The notes below the pieces were generated by a model. It did not search any database. It was not told the DNA's origin and saw nothing but the letters and a program-made list of their open reading frames with translations. Positions 36,822 to 45,806 of a DNA stretch of 64,000 nucleotides are shown here, piece after piece. Origin of the DNA: Lactobacillus sp. ESL0700 (lineage in GTDB: Bacteria; Bacillota; Bacilli; Lactobacillales; Lactobacillaceae). How positions within the stretch are numbered: position 1 is the stretch's first letter; every line of letters starts with the position of its first letter. The DNA lies in NCBI RefSeq assembly GCF_029392095.1, contig NZ_CP113930.1:1437001-1501000 (forward strand). The letters run 5' to 3'. The position numbers and the translations under genes are program-made.

Positions 36822-37124
36822 ATGAAAATTACAATTAAAAACTTTTATTATCGCCATCGAATCGTTTCAGGTATGACATTATATGCCATAATGAATATTA
36901 TTTTTGACATTATCGGACTATCCTTAGGACATTCACCCAAGATGATTTTAACTGATATGATAACTGCAATTGCATTTATTATCGGCGGCTTCTGGGTGGA
37001 AAAGCGCATTGATCCTAATAAGAATGAATGGAGCGAATTATTCACAATGGCTGGTTGCGCTCTACTTTATCTTGTAGTTTGCGTTGCTGTGCGGCTTATC
37101 AGTATGTATCTTTTGCACGTTTGA
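36822..37124 (+). CDS. Small membrane protein, copy 2 of 3 (unknown family)
   Basis: A 100-residue paralogue of the preceding gene. The second half, from WVEKRIDPNKNEWSELF to SMYLLHV, is almost identical in both; the first half differs at many positions. The start-to-start distance is 312 bp and the spacer with its GAGGTTAG site is repeated as well, so this is a tandem duplication with the 3' halves kept alike, perhaps by gene conversion. Confidence 0.7.
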   Translation: MKITIKNFYYRHRIVSGMTLYAIMNIIFDIIGLSLGHSPKMILTDMITAIAFIIGGFWVEKRIDPNKNEWSELFTMAGCALLYLVVCVAVRLISMYLLHV

Positions 37125-37133
37125 GGTTAGATT

Positions 37134-37430
37134 ATGAAAATTACAATTAAAAACTTTTACCATAAATATCAAACTATTTTTGTTGTTTTAATAATTGGTC
37201 TATATAGTTTAGATACATATTGGAAATATTTATTCTCTAACTCAATTAGGGCAACGATTTGTAGTGCTGTACTTACAGTGCTAACAATGCTAATTGCATA
37301 TTGCGCTCGTTTCTTTGCCTTTGACATCAACAATGCAACTTGGAAACAGTTGTTTAGCGCCGCAGGAATCTTCTTCCTATGGCTAATCGTCGAATATGGC
37401 GGTTTAGCTTTCCTAATACTAAACTTTTAA
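37134..37430 (+). CDS. Small membrane protein, copy 3 of 3 (divergent)
   Basis: A 98-residue relative of copies 1 and 2. It shares the MKITIKNFYHK start, the position of three helices and the pattern FDINNATWKQLFSAAG in place of RIDPNKNEWSELFTMAG, but otherwise is strongly diverged. The upstream spacer and ribosome-binding site (GAGGTTAG) are identical to those of copy 2. An intrinsic terminator follows, closing a three-gene unit. Confidence 0.68.
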   Translation: MKITIKNFYHKYQTIFVVLIIGLYSLDTYWKYLFSNSIRATICSAVLTVLTMLIAYCARFFAFDINNATWKQLFSAAGIFFLWLIVEYGGLAFLILNF

Positions 37431-37434
37431 CAAA

Positions 37435-37473
37435 TAAAAATGCTACTTCAATCTGAAGCAGCATTTTATTTTA
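37435..37473 (+). terminator. Terminator of the three-gene membrane-protein unit
   Basis: AAAATGCT-A-CTTC pairs with GAAG-C-AGCATTTT around AATCT and is followed by ATTTTA on the plus strand. Confidence 0.75.
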
Positions 37474-37515
37474 CATTCCATGTACTTATTTACAACCACA
37501 CCATAAAGTCTGCTA

Positions 37516-37786
37516 CTAAAACCAAGTTGCCGAACTTCGAGCAACATCTTCATTGATGTTTGGCTTACTCAACTGAATCAGCAATTGTACTCCTGCTTTA
37601 GATAATTGCCTTTTAAGGGCAAGCTCAGTCAAAGCAGATTGCACATTAGTTTTAACTAAATATGGATTTTCGTGCTGGTTTAATTTAATAATCGCTTGTT
37701 TAATAATGAACTGTTCATTGGTATTGGACAATTGTTGTTGCAACAATTTTAGTAGATCAAAGTCATTTTTAGGTTTTTTTGAACAT
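37516..37786 (-). pseudogene. Frameshifted small helical protein (possible bacteriocin-immunity-like)
   Basis: An ATG at 37786 has a good site (AGGAG, 8 bases) but its frame meets TAA after five codons. The -1 frame carries the rest of a coherent protein: if the run of seven A (plus-strand T run 37774-37780) had six, the product would be 89 residues, beginning MFKKPKNDFDLLKLLQQQL and ending near SSATWF. The body is helical and basic, in the size range of class II bacteriocin immunity proteins, but I am not certain of that family. Either a broken gene, a slippage-expressed gene or a sequence error. Confidence 0.5.
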
Positions 37787-37857
37787 CGCTCGTACTCCTA
37801 CTCTTATTTTTTAATAATATAACACTATTTTTTTGCTCTGATTACAATATTTTGTTT

Positions 37858-37896
37858 TATAATATTCTTGTTAATATTAAAAACGTATAGTATAAG
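37858..37896 (+). promoter_or_regulatory. Promoter-proximal element B, related to element A
   Basis: TATAATATT, then TAATATTAA after a 5-base gap, then GTATAGTATAAG. The same blocks, in the same order and nearly the same spacing, stand at 36458-36495. It is upstream of the 124-residue membrane-protein gene. Confidence 0.5.
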
Positions 37897-37922
37897 TATA
37901 AAGCAAAGTGAAGTAATTACTG

Positions 37923-38297
37923 ATGTTCGAAATCAACTTGACTAAAAAACAAATAATGTGGTTAATCGCAATTTTACAAGTAGCATTTGCCGGAATTGAT
38001 TATTACATTAATCGTCCAAACGCAGATTTAACCAGTATTATTGCTTACCTAGCAATTGGTCTTCTATTCTTAGGTATATCTTTTTCCAAACGCTTAACTT
38101 CTGGAAAAACTATTAAAAAAGCCGATATGACCAAAAATCAGAAACTTGAACAAAAATTTGAACTTGGCTTTTTAGTTTTTATATTATTTATGACAGTTAT
38201 CGACTATTCGAATATTGGCTTTAATTTATTGATGATCGATTGCAGCATAATGGATTTACTAATGTCACCTCTGCCTGATAGATCAGTGGCAAAATAA
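37923..38297 (+). CDS. Membrane protein of unknown function (124 residues)
   Basis: A protein with two N-terminal hydrophobic helices (about 10-28 and 38-55), a basic loop rich in Lys (about 58-80) and one or two further hydrophobic segments (about 82-112). No known family was recognised. It is transcribed away from the frameshifted gene and shares an upstream element with the three-gene unit, which suggests a common function. The ribosome-binding site is weak. Confidence 0.6.
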   Translation: MFEINLTKKQIMWLIAILQVAFAGIDYYINRPNADLTSIIAYLAIGLLFLGISFSKRLTSGKTIKKADMTKNQKLEQKFELGFLVFILFMTVIDYSNIGFNLLMIDCSIMDLLMSPLPDRSVAK

Positions 38298-38337
38298 CAC
38301 AAAAACGTATTATCTTCACCAGATAATACGTTTTTCA
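38298..38337. terminator. Bidirectional terminator
   Basis: AAAAACGTATTATCT pairs perfectly with AGATAATACGTTTTT around TCACC. It serves the membrane-protein gene on the plus strand and the ABC permease gene on the minus strand. Confidence 0.85.
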
Positions 38338-38346
38338 TTGCCTTTT

Positions 38347-39564
38347 TTAATTTCTTCTAAATAATCTAAGCTTACGTTTTGACTGGTCTTGTTGCAACAT
38401 CAATTTGCCATAACTCTTGCCAATATAGTAGACGGCTAGAATAATGGCTAACATTAATAGCAGCAATGAACCGATAATTTCCATCACACTGACATTGCCG
38501 CCAAATACCCGCAAAGGCATAAAGTAAGACGAAAATAATGGTACATAAGACAAGATTTTAACCAGAACTGCATGAGGCTGCGTTGCGTATGTCAGTGCCA
38601 GAATAAAGGCAACAACACAAATCATTGTTGGCCACTGTGCTGCCTGAGATGCGTTTGCACTAGACTTAGAAATAGCCCCGAAATACGCTGCCAGAATAAC
38701 ATAAGCAGTCACGCCCAAAATAATATACAACATTGCCGACCCTAATAAATTATGCAAAATTTGTCTAATCAGGCTTTGATTAGCAATTAACCAGTTGTGT
38801 GCTGACTTTATATGCTGTGCAAAAGGCCATGCAATAAAGCCAAAAGCAATATAAGATACCATTTGGGTAATAATCATTAGTAAAATAGCAATTACTTTCC
38901 CGCAAAAGTATTTTTCAGGTGTAGTGCTCGAAAAGATAATTTCGATAATCTTATGTCCCTTATCGGCAACAACTTCCTGGGCCATAATTGAGGAATAAAT
39001 TAGTATCACGAAGTACACTACAAAAACAACTGCCATAAACGTAATCATTTTAATTGTCGTGTCATTAGCCTTACCTGTGACTTGTTTAATTTTAAGCTGC
39101 GGCCGCGTTTGTAATTCATGGATTTGCTTAACAGTTAAACGAGCCTGCTGCACATTCACTGCGGTCTGCAACGCATTAATACTTGGGGCTAAATCTTCCT
39201 TATCAGGCGCATTATCAGAATCTCCTTGATAAAATTCCGCTTGTAACCTGCCCTGTTTTTCGTTAAGTACGAGATAACCCTGAAGGTCGTCTTTTTTGGT
39301 CAGCTTTTCTGCTTGTTTACTTGAAGTAACTGCACTTTTAACCTTCAATTTCTTATTTTGGCTAATGAATGCCTGCTTCAAGGCCGGCTGTGAACTAATT
39401 ACCGCAATTTCAGCTGTACTGGAGTCACCGTTACTTGCCGTAAAATAGCCAATTCCCATCCCAATTGCCAGAATTAAAAATGGCCCAAAAATTAAGGATA
39501 GAAAACTCCATGACTTAACTTGTCTTGAGTAGGTTTCGCTAATAATTGTCCATAATTTACTCAT
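38347..39564 (-). CDS. ABC-2 type transporter permease (NatB-like)
   Basis: A 405-residue membrane protein: one N-terminal helix (about 18-40), a large external domain (about 41-170), then five or six helices (about 175-390), the layout of NatB/YhaP-type ABC-2 permeases. The start overlaps the end of the ATPase gene by 8 bases. The substrate is unknown; relatives export sodium or peptides and antibiotics. Confidence 0.85.
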   Translation of the reverse strand: MSKLWTIISETYSRQVKSWSFLSLIFGPFLILAIGMGIGYFTASNGDSSTAEIAVISSQPALKQAFISQNKKLKVKSAVTSSKQAEKLTKKDDLQGYLVLNEKQGRLQAEFYQGDSDNAPDKEDLAPSINALQTAVNVQQARLTVKQIHELQTRPQLKIKQVTGKANDTTIKMITFMAVVFVVYFVILIYSSIMAQEVVADKGHKIIEIIFSSTTPEKYFCGKVIAILLMIITQMVSYIAFGFIAWPFAQHIKSAHNWLIANQSLIRQILHNLLGSAMLYIILGVTAYVILAAYFGAISKSSANASQAAQWPTMICVVAFILALTYATQPHAVLVKILSYVPLFSSYFMPLRVFGGNVSVMEIIGSLLLLMLAIILAVYYIGKSYGKLMLQQDQSKRKLRLFRRN

Positions 39565-40447
39565 CGCTCTTACCTGCCTTCATCCGGAAAATCTCGTCCA
39601 AGCTAAGTGCTTCCTGACTGAACTGCTCAATATATTGTCCTTGTGTTAGCTGGGTAAAAATTTGCTTACCAGCTTCCGGCGTTGTCAGTTTAAGTAAATA
39701 ATGTTGCGGCGCTAATTTTCTCACACTTTTCACGCCAGCAAGCTCAGCTAGCTGTTGCTCAGTCCAATCTGTCGTCACAAACAGGTTGATTTTACCGAAC
39801 TGATTGCGCACCTCATCAACGTTGCCATGCAGCACTATCTCCCCTAAGTTGAGCATCACAAGCTGGTCACAGACTTCTTCGACATTTACCATATTATGAC
39901 TAGAGAAAATAATTGCGGCGCCATTTTCTTTTGCCGATAAGATTGCTTGCTTGAGCAATTCCGCATTTACCGGATCAAGACCGCTGAAAGGTTCATCAAG
40001 AATAATTAGTTTAGGCTGATGAATCAAAGTACAAATTAGCTGCACTTTCTGCTGATTACCCTTAGATAGCATCTTAATCTTGGTCTTACGATCACCTTTA
40101 ACTTCAAAACGCTTGAGCCAATCATCAATTAAGCTCGAGCTGGCATTAAAGTCCTTCAATTTTGCCAGATACTTAATTTGCCGCTCAATTGTCAAATTGG
40201 GTAGCAGACTTCTTTCTTCGGGCAAGTAACCAATTTGATCAAAAGCTGATTCAGTAATCTGCTGGTCCTGCCAAGTGATATTGCCTTCATAAGAAAATAA
40301 ATTTAAGATACTGTGAAATAATGTTGACTTTCCCGCACCGTTTTGCCCAATTAAGCCCAGAATTTGCCCTGGCGCAACAGTAAAAGAAACATCCTTCAAC
40401 GCGGCCAGTTCACCAAAATTTTTACTAACATGGTCAATTTTTAACAT
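39557..40447 (-). CDS. ABC transporter ATP-binding protein (NatA-like)
   Basis: A 296-residue ATPase. Walker A is GQNGAGKST, the signature is LSKGNQQKVQ and Walker B is LIILDEPFSGLD, followed by the switch His in FSSHN. A C-terminal domain of about 80 residues follows, as in export-type drug/Na ATPases. The ATG at 40447 has AAAGGAG at 5 bases, better than the in-frame ATG at 40462. It pairs with the permease gene downstream. Confidence 0.88.
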   Translation of the reverse strand: MLKIDHVSKNFGELAALKDVSFTVAPGQILGLIGQNGAGKSTLFHSILNLFSYEGNITWQDQQITESAFDQIGYLPEERSLLPNLTIERQIKYLAKLKDFNASSSLIDDWLKRFEVKGDRKTKIKMLSKGNQQKVQLICTLIHQPKLIILDEPFSGLDPVNAELLKQAILSAKENGAAIIFSSHNMVNVEEVCDQLVMLNLGEIVLHGNVDEVRNQFGKINLFVTTDWTEQQLAELAGVKSVRKLAPQHYLLKLTTPEAGKQIFTQLTQGQYIEQFSQEALSLDEIFRMKAGKSDE

Positions 40448-40523
40448 ATTATCTCCTTTCATGACTTATATCAAAATTATATAAATTCCAGCATGCAAAT
40501 GCTAGGCTATTTTTGTTAATATC

Positions 40524-41132
40524 TTAATATTTATGATGGCGATATAGCCAAGCTCCTACTAAAAATCCGCTGCCTAATCCTATTGACATAACAAGGCCTC
40601 TAACTTGGCCAATAATCAAACTCAACCCGATTGTTAGCCCAATGACCAGTGTGACTTCTACATATTTTCCTTTATTACTTGTCAAAAATTTCTGCCAATT
40701 ATATTCCAAGCCTAAAGATTGTGACTGATCAAAATTATTTACGTCCATCAAGGCTGAGCACAGTGTCAGGTCGCTAATCCAGAATAAAATCATTGCTATC
40801 GTTGAAACATTATCTTTTGAAAATACTGCACTTAAGCCGACAACTAACATTCCGATAACAGCAACCACCAGTTTTTTCTTAATCTGTTTCAGATTATTAA
40901 CGACCTCACGCTTTTCCAGGTTTTCGCGCATCCCAGAATCCTCTTTCAGCAATTCATCAAGTGTAATCTGGTAATAATCACTTAGCTTAATCAAGCTGCC
41001 GATATCGGGATAGGATTTTTCATTCTCCCAATTTGAAAGTGTCTGCCGAGTGATGGCAAATTCTTGCGCTACTTGTTCCTGCGTCAAATTTTTAGCTAGC
41101 CGCGCTTGCCTTAGATGTTCACCGAATCTCAT
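40524..41132 (-). CDS. XRE-family regulator with C-terminal membrane helices
   Basis: A 202-residue protein. Residues 1-60 form a helix-turn-helix (LRQARLAKNLTQEQVAQEFAITRQTLSNWE) and are followed by a linker and a region with four hydrophobic helices (about 85-200). Membrane-bound XRE regulators of this layout often control an adjacent ABC exporter, here natAB-like genes just downstream. The start at 41132 is chosen because GGAGGGG lies 6 bases upstream; the frame is open further but overlaps the terminator of the permease gene. Confidence 0.8.
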   Translation of the reverse strand: MRFGEHLRQARLAKNLTQEQVAQEFAITRQTLSNWENEKSYPDIGSLIKLSDYYQITLDELLKEDSGMRENLEKREVVNNLKQIKKKLVVAVIGMLVVGLSAVFSKDNVSTIAMILFWISDLTLCSALMDVNNFDQSQSLGLEYNWQKFLTSNKGKYVEVTLVIGLTIGLSLIIGQVRGLVMSIGLGSGFLVGAWLYRHHKY

Positions 41133-41227
41133 TATTTGCCCCTCCATTACACCATCAATTTTGCTTAATTGTTGATGAAAGTTCAAGCAAAGATTCTTTG
41201 CGTGCTGGTTTATCAAGGTTTTTGCCA

Positions 41228-41260
41228 ATAAAAAAGATCCTATATTTAATAGGACCTTAA
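41228..41260 (-). terminator. Terminator of the APC permease gene
   Basis: On the minus strand AGGTCCTAT and ATAGGATCT pair around TAAAT with one G-T or mismatch position and are followed by TTTTTATT. Confidence 0.65.
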
Positions 41261-41272
41261 TATATAAAACAT

Positions 41273-42676
41273 TTATTCTGCGTCTTGCCATTCTCGCCGA
41301 GAAATCAAATACATCAATAACGGCAAAATCACAAAGCCAAAGCCAACTGCCAAAATTGCGTACCAGTTAATGCCAACTACTTGGCCGTTTACGATTATCC
41401 CAAATTGTACTCGCCAGTTATATTCGACTAACATAAATAGCACAATGATGACGGACAATACCGATGCCACCACATCGGTCAGCAAATTCTTATTTGCCGG
41501 TAAAATTTCACCTTTATTATGGCCACGATAAAATTGAATGACCGCAATCGGCACTACCGCAAATTCCAAGAATCTGACGATGGACCCCAAAGTGACTAAA
41601 TTAGTCAAATCATACTGGAAAGCCATCGGAATCAAAGTTGTGATTGCTGCCGAGATAAAAAACGTTCTAATTGGAAAATTACGCTTGGTTCTCTTGGTTA
41701 AATGCGTTGATAGTTGGTGCTCACGTGCCATTGCCTCCAAAAATCGCGGTGCACTAAAACTATAAGCAAAATTTATCCCTAGCATTGAGATTAGTGCCCC
41801 AGCCAACACAATGTTGTTCAACAATGGATTAGCAAAAATTGTTGCCAGTGCTACCACTTGGTTTGTCTTCATTAAAGCACTTGGATTTAGCAGCATGGCC
41901 ACTGCTAAAACGCCAATATAGATGAAAGCAATCAAAATTACGGCCAACGGAATCGCCCGCGGCAAATTTTTCTCGGGTTCTTCCATATCTTCAGCACCCG
42001 ATGCCACGGCTTCAAAACCCGAGAAAGCATACAGTGCCGAAACGACTGCCATCATAAAGGTGCTAACTGTTACCGTCGGGACAATAACTTTGCCACTCTC
42101 ACGAATGCGGTCAACTGCACTCAAATCATAATTGCTACCAGTAGTCATTAAGATAATCGCTCCCGCAACAATTAAAACTACTAATGATAAAGTCTTGCAA
42201 ACTGTTGATAAATTCATAACATACTTAGTAATCCGCTGACCAAATAAATTGATGATTAAATTCAACAACATTAATAGTAGCAAGCCAGCAGTAATCGACA
42301 TAAATCGATTGGGATTACCACCCAAAATCGCAATAATTGCCTTAACAATGCCAACCGAACTTGTACACCACACGGCATCATTAGCAAAATAACAGGTAAT
42401 GCCAATATAAAAGCCAAATTTATCACCAAATGCAGCTTTAGCATAAGCATAGGAGGAGCCGGATTTATTAACGTATTTGGACGCGGAGGCAAATGGCAGT
42501 GCTAGTACAGCTGCAAAAACTGCAGCTAAAAGATAGACTAGCAGGGATTTGCTACCCACCTGTCTAACTACCGTGCCAGGAGTTAAAAAGATTCCTGACC
42601 CGATAATTAGGTTAATTGTTAAAAAGACAATCGCAATAAATCCTAACTTATCGCTCGCTTGTTTATGCTTGCTCAT
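41273..42676 (-). CDS. Amino acid permease (APC family)
   Basis: A 467-residue transporter with twelve or more hydrophobic helices. The first helix has the APC signature IIGSGIFLTPG, and the FSGFEAVASGAEDMEEPEKNLPRAI segment is typical of amino-acid/polyamine/organocation permeases. It is closest in pattern to broad amino acid permeases (YbeC-like); the substrate cannot be told. The start at 42676 is chosen because AGGATA lies upstream and a Lys/Ser-rich short N-terminus is usual. Confidence 0.85.
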   Translation of the reverse strand: MSKHKQASDKLGFIAIVFLTINLIIGSGIFLTPGTVVRQVGSKSLLVYLLAAVFAAVLALPFASASKYVNKSGSSYAYAKAAFGDKFGFYIGITCYFANDAVWCTSSVGIVKAIIAILGGNPNRFMSITAGLLLLMLLNLIINLFGQRITKYVMNLSTVCKTLSLVVLIVAGAIILMTTGSNYDLSAVDRIRESGKVIVPTVTVSTFMMAVVSALYAFSGFEAVASGAEDMEEPEKNLPRAIPLAVILIAFIYIGVLAVAMLLNPSALMKTNQVVALATIFANPLLNNIVLAGALISMLGINFAYSFSAPRFLEAMAREHQLSTHLTKRTKRNFPIRTFFISAAITTLIPMAFQYDLTNLVTLGSIVRFLEFAVVPIAVIQFYRGHNKGEILPANKNLLTDVVASVLSVIIVLFMLVEYNWRVQFGIIVNGQVVGINWYAILAVGFGFVILPLLMYLISRREWQDAE

Positions 42677-42802
42677 TATCCTGCCCCCATTTCTTGAGTA
42701 TATTGTTAACATTATATTAGATTGTTAAAATAATTGCTAGCTAAATATAATATTTTATTATCTGAATTTTTGGTTATACCTATTGCTTTTTAATTACAAA
42801 AC

Positions 42803-42841
42803 AAAAAAGCTGACCTACTTTAACAGTAAGTCAACTTTTTC
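42803..42841 (-). terminator. Terminator of gltX
   Basis: On the minus strand AAAAAGTTGACTTAC pairs with GTAGGTCAGCTTTTTT with mismatches around TGTTAAA, followed by T-rich sequence. Confidence 0.65.
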
Positions 42842-42853
42842 ATTTATTAATCA

Positions 42854-44353
42854 TTAAAGACCATTTTCGCTCATTTGCTTTAAGGTCAAATCGAGGTGTT
42901 CAATCACTCTTGCTTTGCCCAAAAGTTCCATGGCTTCCCCTACTCCAGGGCCAACCATTGATCGAGTTGTTGCAATTCGAATTGGCATAAACAAGCGTCT
43001 GCCCTTAATTCCGGTTTCACGCCGAGTTGCTTGAACAGCGTTCATAATTTGTGGCGCTGTAAAACGTGGAATCAAATTAATTTGCTTCTTGAATTCTTCA
43101 ATTACTGGACGAGCTTCATCCTTACGGATTTCATCAATTTCTGCATCGCTCAAATCCTTTGGTGCATCAAAGAAGATTTTAGCCAAATCAACAATCTGCT
43201 TAGTGTAAGACATTTGCACTGAATAGATGTTAACTAATTGGCGAACCCATTCCATCTTTTCTGGTGTCGGATCTTGCTCAACTAGACCAGCTTCTTGCAA
43301 GTTGTTCAATGACAAGTCTAGCAAGGTGTCACGATCAGCCTTCTTGATGTATTGGTTGTTAATCCATTCCAACTTCTTTTGGTCAAAGGTAGCTGGCGAC
43401 TTGGATAACCGTTCTGGATCAAATTGCTTAATCAATTCACGTTGATTAAAGATTTCGTTTTCACCACCCGGTGACCAACCAAGCAAAGTAATGAAGTTGA
43501 ACATTGCATCTGGTAAGTAACCGAGGTCACGATATTGTTCAATAAACTGCAAGACTGATTCATCACGCTTAGATAATTTCTTACCCGTGTCAGCACTGAT
43601 AATCAAAGTCATATGACCAAACTTCGGTGGTTCCCAGCCAAGAGCTTGGTAAACGGCCAATTGCTTAGGCGTGTTTGAGATGTGGTCATCCCCACGCAAA
43701 ACATGTGTGATTTCCATCAAGTGGTCATCAATAACAACCGCAAAGTTGTAAGTTGGCATGCCATCGCGCTTTTGAATAACAAAATCGCCACCGATAGTGT
43801 CAGATTCAAAGCTTAAATGACCCTTAACAATATCATCCCAAGCATAAGTAACCATTTCTGGAATATGAATCCGGACAACTGGCGTTAAGCCCTTAGCTTC
43901 AGCCTTTTCTTGTGCCTGCTTGATTTCATCAGCAGTCATGCCTTCATATTCATAAGTGTAGTGCGGGGCAATTCCCATTGCTCGTTGCTCTTCACGTTGC
44001 TCTTCAAGCTCTTCTTCAGTCTTGTATGAGTAATATGCCTTACCTTCATCAATTAATTGCTTGATGTACTTGTTATAGATGTCTTTACGTTCGGATTGAC
44101 GATACGGACCAAAGTCGCCGCCCTTGTCTGGACCTTCATCCCAGTCAATGCCTAACCAGTGCAGGTTCTCCATCTGTGACTGTGAACCGCCCTTAACGTT
44201 ACGCTTCTGGTCTGTATCTTCGATTCTTAACACTAAAGTTCCTTTAGTGTGCCGCGCAAACAAGTAATTAAACAGCGCGGTCCGTGCGTTACCGATGTGC
44301 AAGTGTCCCGTTGGACTTGGGGCATATCTTACACGAATCTTTTGTTTAGCCAA
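42854..44353 (-). CDS. gltX: Glutamyl-tRNA synthetase
   Basis: A 499-residue class I synthetase. The HIGH motif lies in [21 protein letters not shown] and the KMSKS-type loop is KLSKRDESV. The C-terminal anticodon-binding domain (about 330-499) is complete. In Firmicutes this enzyme also charges tRNA-Gln with Glu, which is then amidated. It follows radA at 77 bases. Confidence 0.95.
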   Translation of the reverse strand: MAKQKIRVRYAPSPTGHLHIGNARTALFNYLFARHTKGTLVLRIEDTDQKRNVKGGSQSQMENLHWLGIDWDEGPDKGGDFGPYRQSERKDIYNKYIKQLIDEGKAYYSYKTEEELEEQREEQRAMGIAPHYTYEYEGMTADEIKQAQEKAEAKGLTPVVRIHIPEMVTYAWDDIVKGHLSFESDTIGGDFVIQKRDGMPTYNFAVVIDDHLMEITHVLRGDDHISNTPKQLAVYQALGWEPPKFGHMTLIISADTGKKLSKRDESVLQFIEQYRDLGYLPDAMFNFITLLGWSPGGENEIFNQRELIKQFDPERLSKSPATFDQKKLEWINNQYIKKADRDTLLDLSLNNLQEAGLVEQDPTPEKMEWVRQLVNIYSVQMSYTKQIVDLAKIFFDAPKDLSDAEIDEIRKDEARPVIEEFKKQINLIPRFTAPQIMNAVQATRRETGIKGRRLFMPIRIATTRSMVGPGVGEAMELLGKARVIEHLDLTLKQMSENGL

Positions 44354-44429
44354 AATTCATGCCTCTTTCAAAAATAGTAAATTCAAACAATTTTAGTTTA
44401 CCCGTAATCAGCAAAAAGTTCAATATTTG

Positions 44430-45806
44430 CTAGCCTAAAACCAACTTTAATGCCTGCGGAATGCTAGAAACAGGAATTACTTCTATTCCTAAGTTCTTCA
44501 AACTAGCCTGCATATTGTGCCGCGGAATAAAAATTCGCTTGAAGCCGACTTTCGCTGCTTCTTTAATCCGAACTTCAATTTTATTAACCCGGCGGACTTC
44601 GCCAGTCAGACCAACTTCGCCAACAAAACAGTCAGTTGGTAAAATCTCTTGATTTTTATAACTGGAAGCAATCGCCATCACAACAGCTAAGTCAACTGCC
44701 GGCTCATTCAAGCGAATACCACCAGTTGCGGTCAGGTAAACATCCTGATTTTGCAGCATTAAGTTGCCACGCTTTTCCAAAACCGCCAATAATAATGCAG
44801 CCCGATTATAATCAATTCCCGATGTTGTTCTCTTGGCATAGCCAAAGGCCGTCGGGGTTACCAGCGCTTGAATTTCTGCCAGTAATGGCCTTGTGCCCTC
44901 AAGCGAAACGGCAATCGCCGACCCCGTGGACTTAGGCAAACGTTCATCTAAGAAAATTGCCGACGGATTAGTGACTTCTTGCAAGCCCTCATTGACCATC
45001 TCAAACATCCCAATTTCGTTAGCAGCACCAAAGCGGTTTTTAACAGAATGCAAAATGCGGTAAGCATGGTGCTCGTCGCCTTCAAAGTACAGAACCGTAT
45101 CAACCATATGTTCCAAAATTTTTGGTCCAGCAATTGCCCCTTCTTTAGTTACGTGGCCAATCACAAAGACTGTAATTGCATCCATCTTGGCAATTTTCAT
45201 TAATTCACTGGTAACCTCGCGCACCTGCGAAGCTGAACCCGTCATCGAATCAAGGCTTGGCTCATTCATCGTTTGAATTGAATCAATGACAACAAAGTCA
45301 GGTTGCACGTCCGCAATTTGCTGGCGAATATCTTCCATATCGGTCTCTGGAAACAGCAACATATCACTGGCACCTAACCCTAAGCGATTAGCCCGCAGCT
45401 TAATCTGATTAGCCGATTCCTCACCGGAAACATACAACACCTTATGATCTTTAGCCAGATCACTCATAATCTGCAACATCAGTGTCGACTTACCAATTCC
45501 GGGGTCACCACCAATTAGAACTAATGACCCGGGAACAATGCCGCCGCCAAGCACCCGATTTAGTTCCTCGGATTTAGTCTGGATGCGTTCTTCTTTTTCT
45601 GCTTTAACACTATTAAGTTGTACCGGCTCATTAACCCCAGTTTTTTTAATCAACCTACTAGGGCTGGCCTTACTTGACCGTGCTACTACCTGTTCAGTTT
45701 CTTTTTCAAACTGGTTCCACGCTCCACAATTAGGACAGCGCCCTAAGTAACTAGCCGAGATATAGCCGCACGAACGGCATTTATACTTAGTCTTGATTTT
45801 TGCCAT
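44430..45806 (-). CDS. radA: DNA repair protein RadA (Sms)
   Basis: A 458-residue recombination ATPase that drives branch migration. The N-terminal zinc finger is CRSCGYISASYLGRCPNCG, Walker A is GGDPGIGKST, the RadA-specific motif is KNRFGAANE, and a Lon-like C-terminal domain follows (about 300-458). Length is usual. It starts one base after the dut stop, so dut-radA are co-transcribed; the pair precedes gltX. Confidence 0.95.
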   Translation of the reverse strand: MAKIKTKYKCRSCGYISASYLGRCPNCGAWNQFEKETEQVVARSSKASPSRLIKKTGVNEPVQLNSVKAEKEERIQTKSEELNRVLGGGIVPGSLVLIGGDPGIGKSTLMLQIMSDLAKDHKVLYVSGEESANQIKLRANRLGLGASDMLLFPETDMEDIRQQIADVQPDFVVIDSIQTMNEPSLDSMTGSASQVREVTSELMKIAKMDAITVFVIGHVTKEGAIAGPKILEHMVDTVLYFEGDEHHAYRILHSVKNRFGAANEIGMFEMVNEGLQEVTNPSAIFLDERLPKSTGSAIAVSLEGTRPLLAEIQALVTPTAFGYAKRTTSGIDYNRAALLLAVLEKRGNLMLQNQDVYLTATGGIRLNEPAVDLAVVMAIASSYKNQEILPTDCFVGEVGLTGEVRRVNKIEVRIKEAAKVGFKRIFIPRHNMQASLKNLGIEVIPVSSIPQALKLVLG

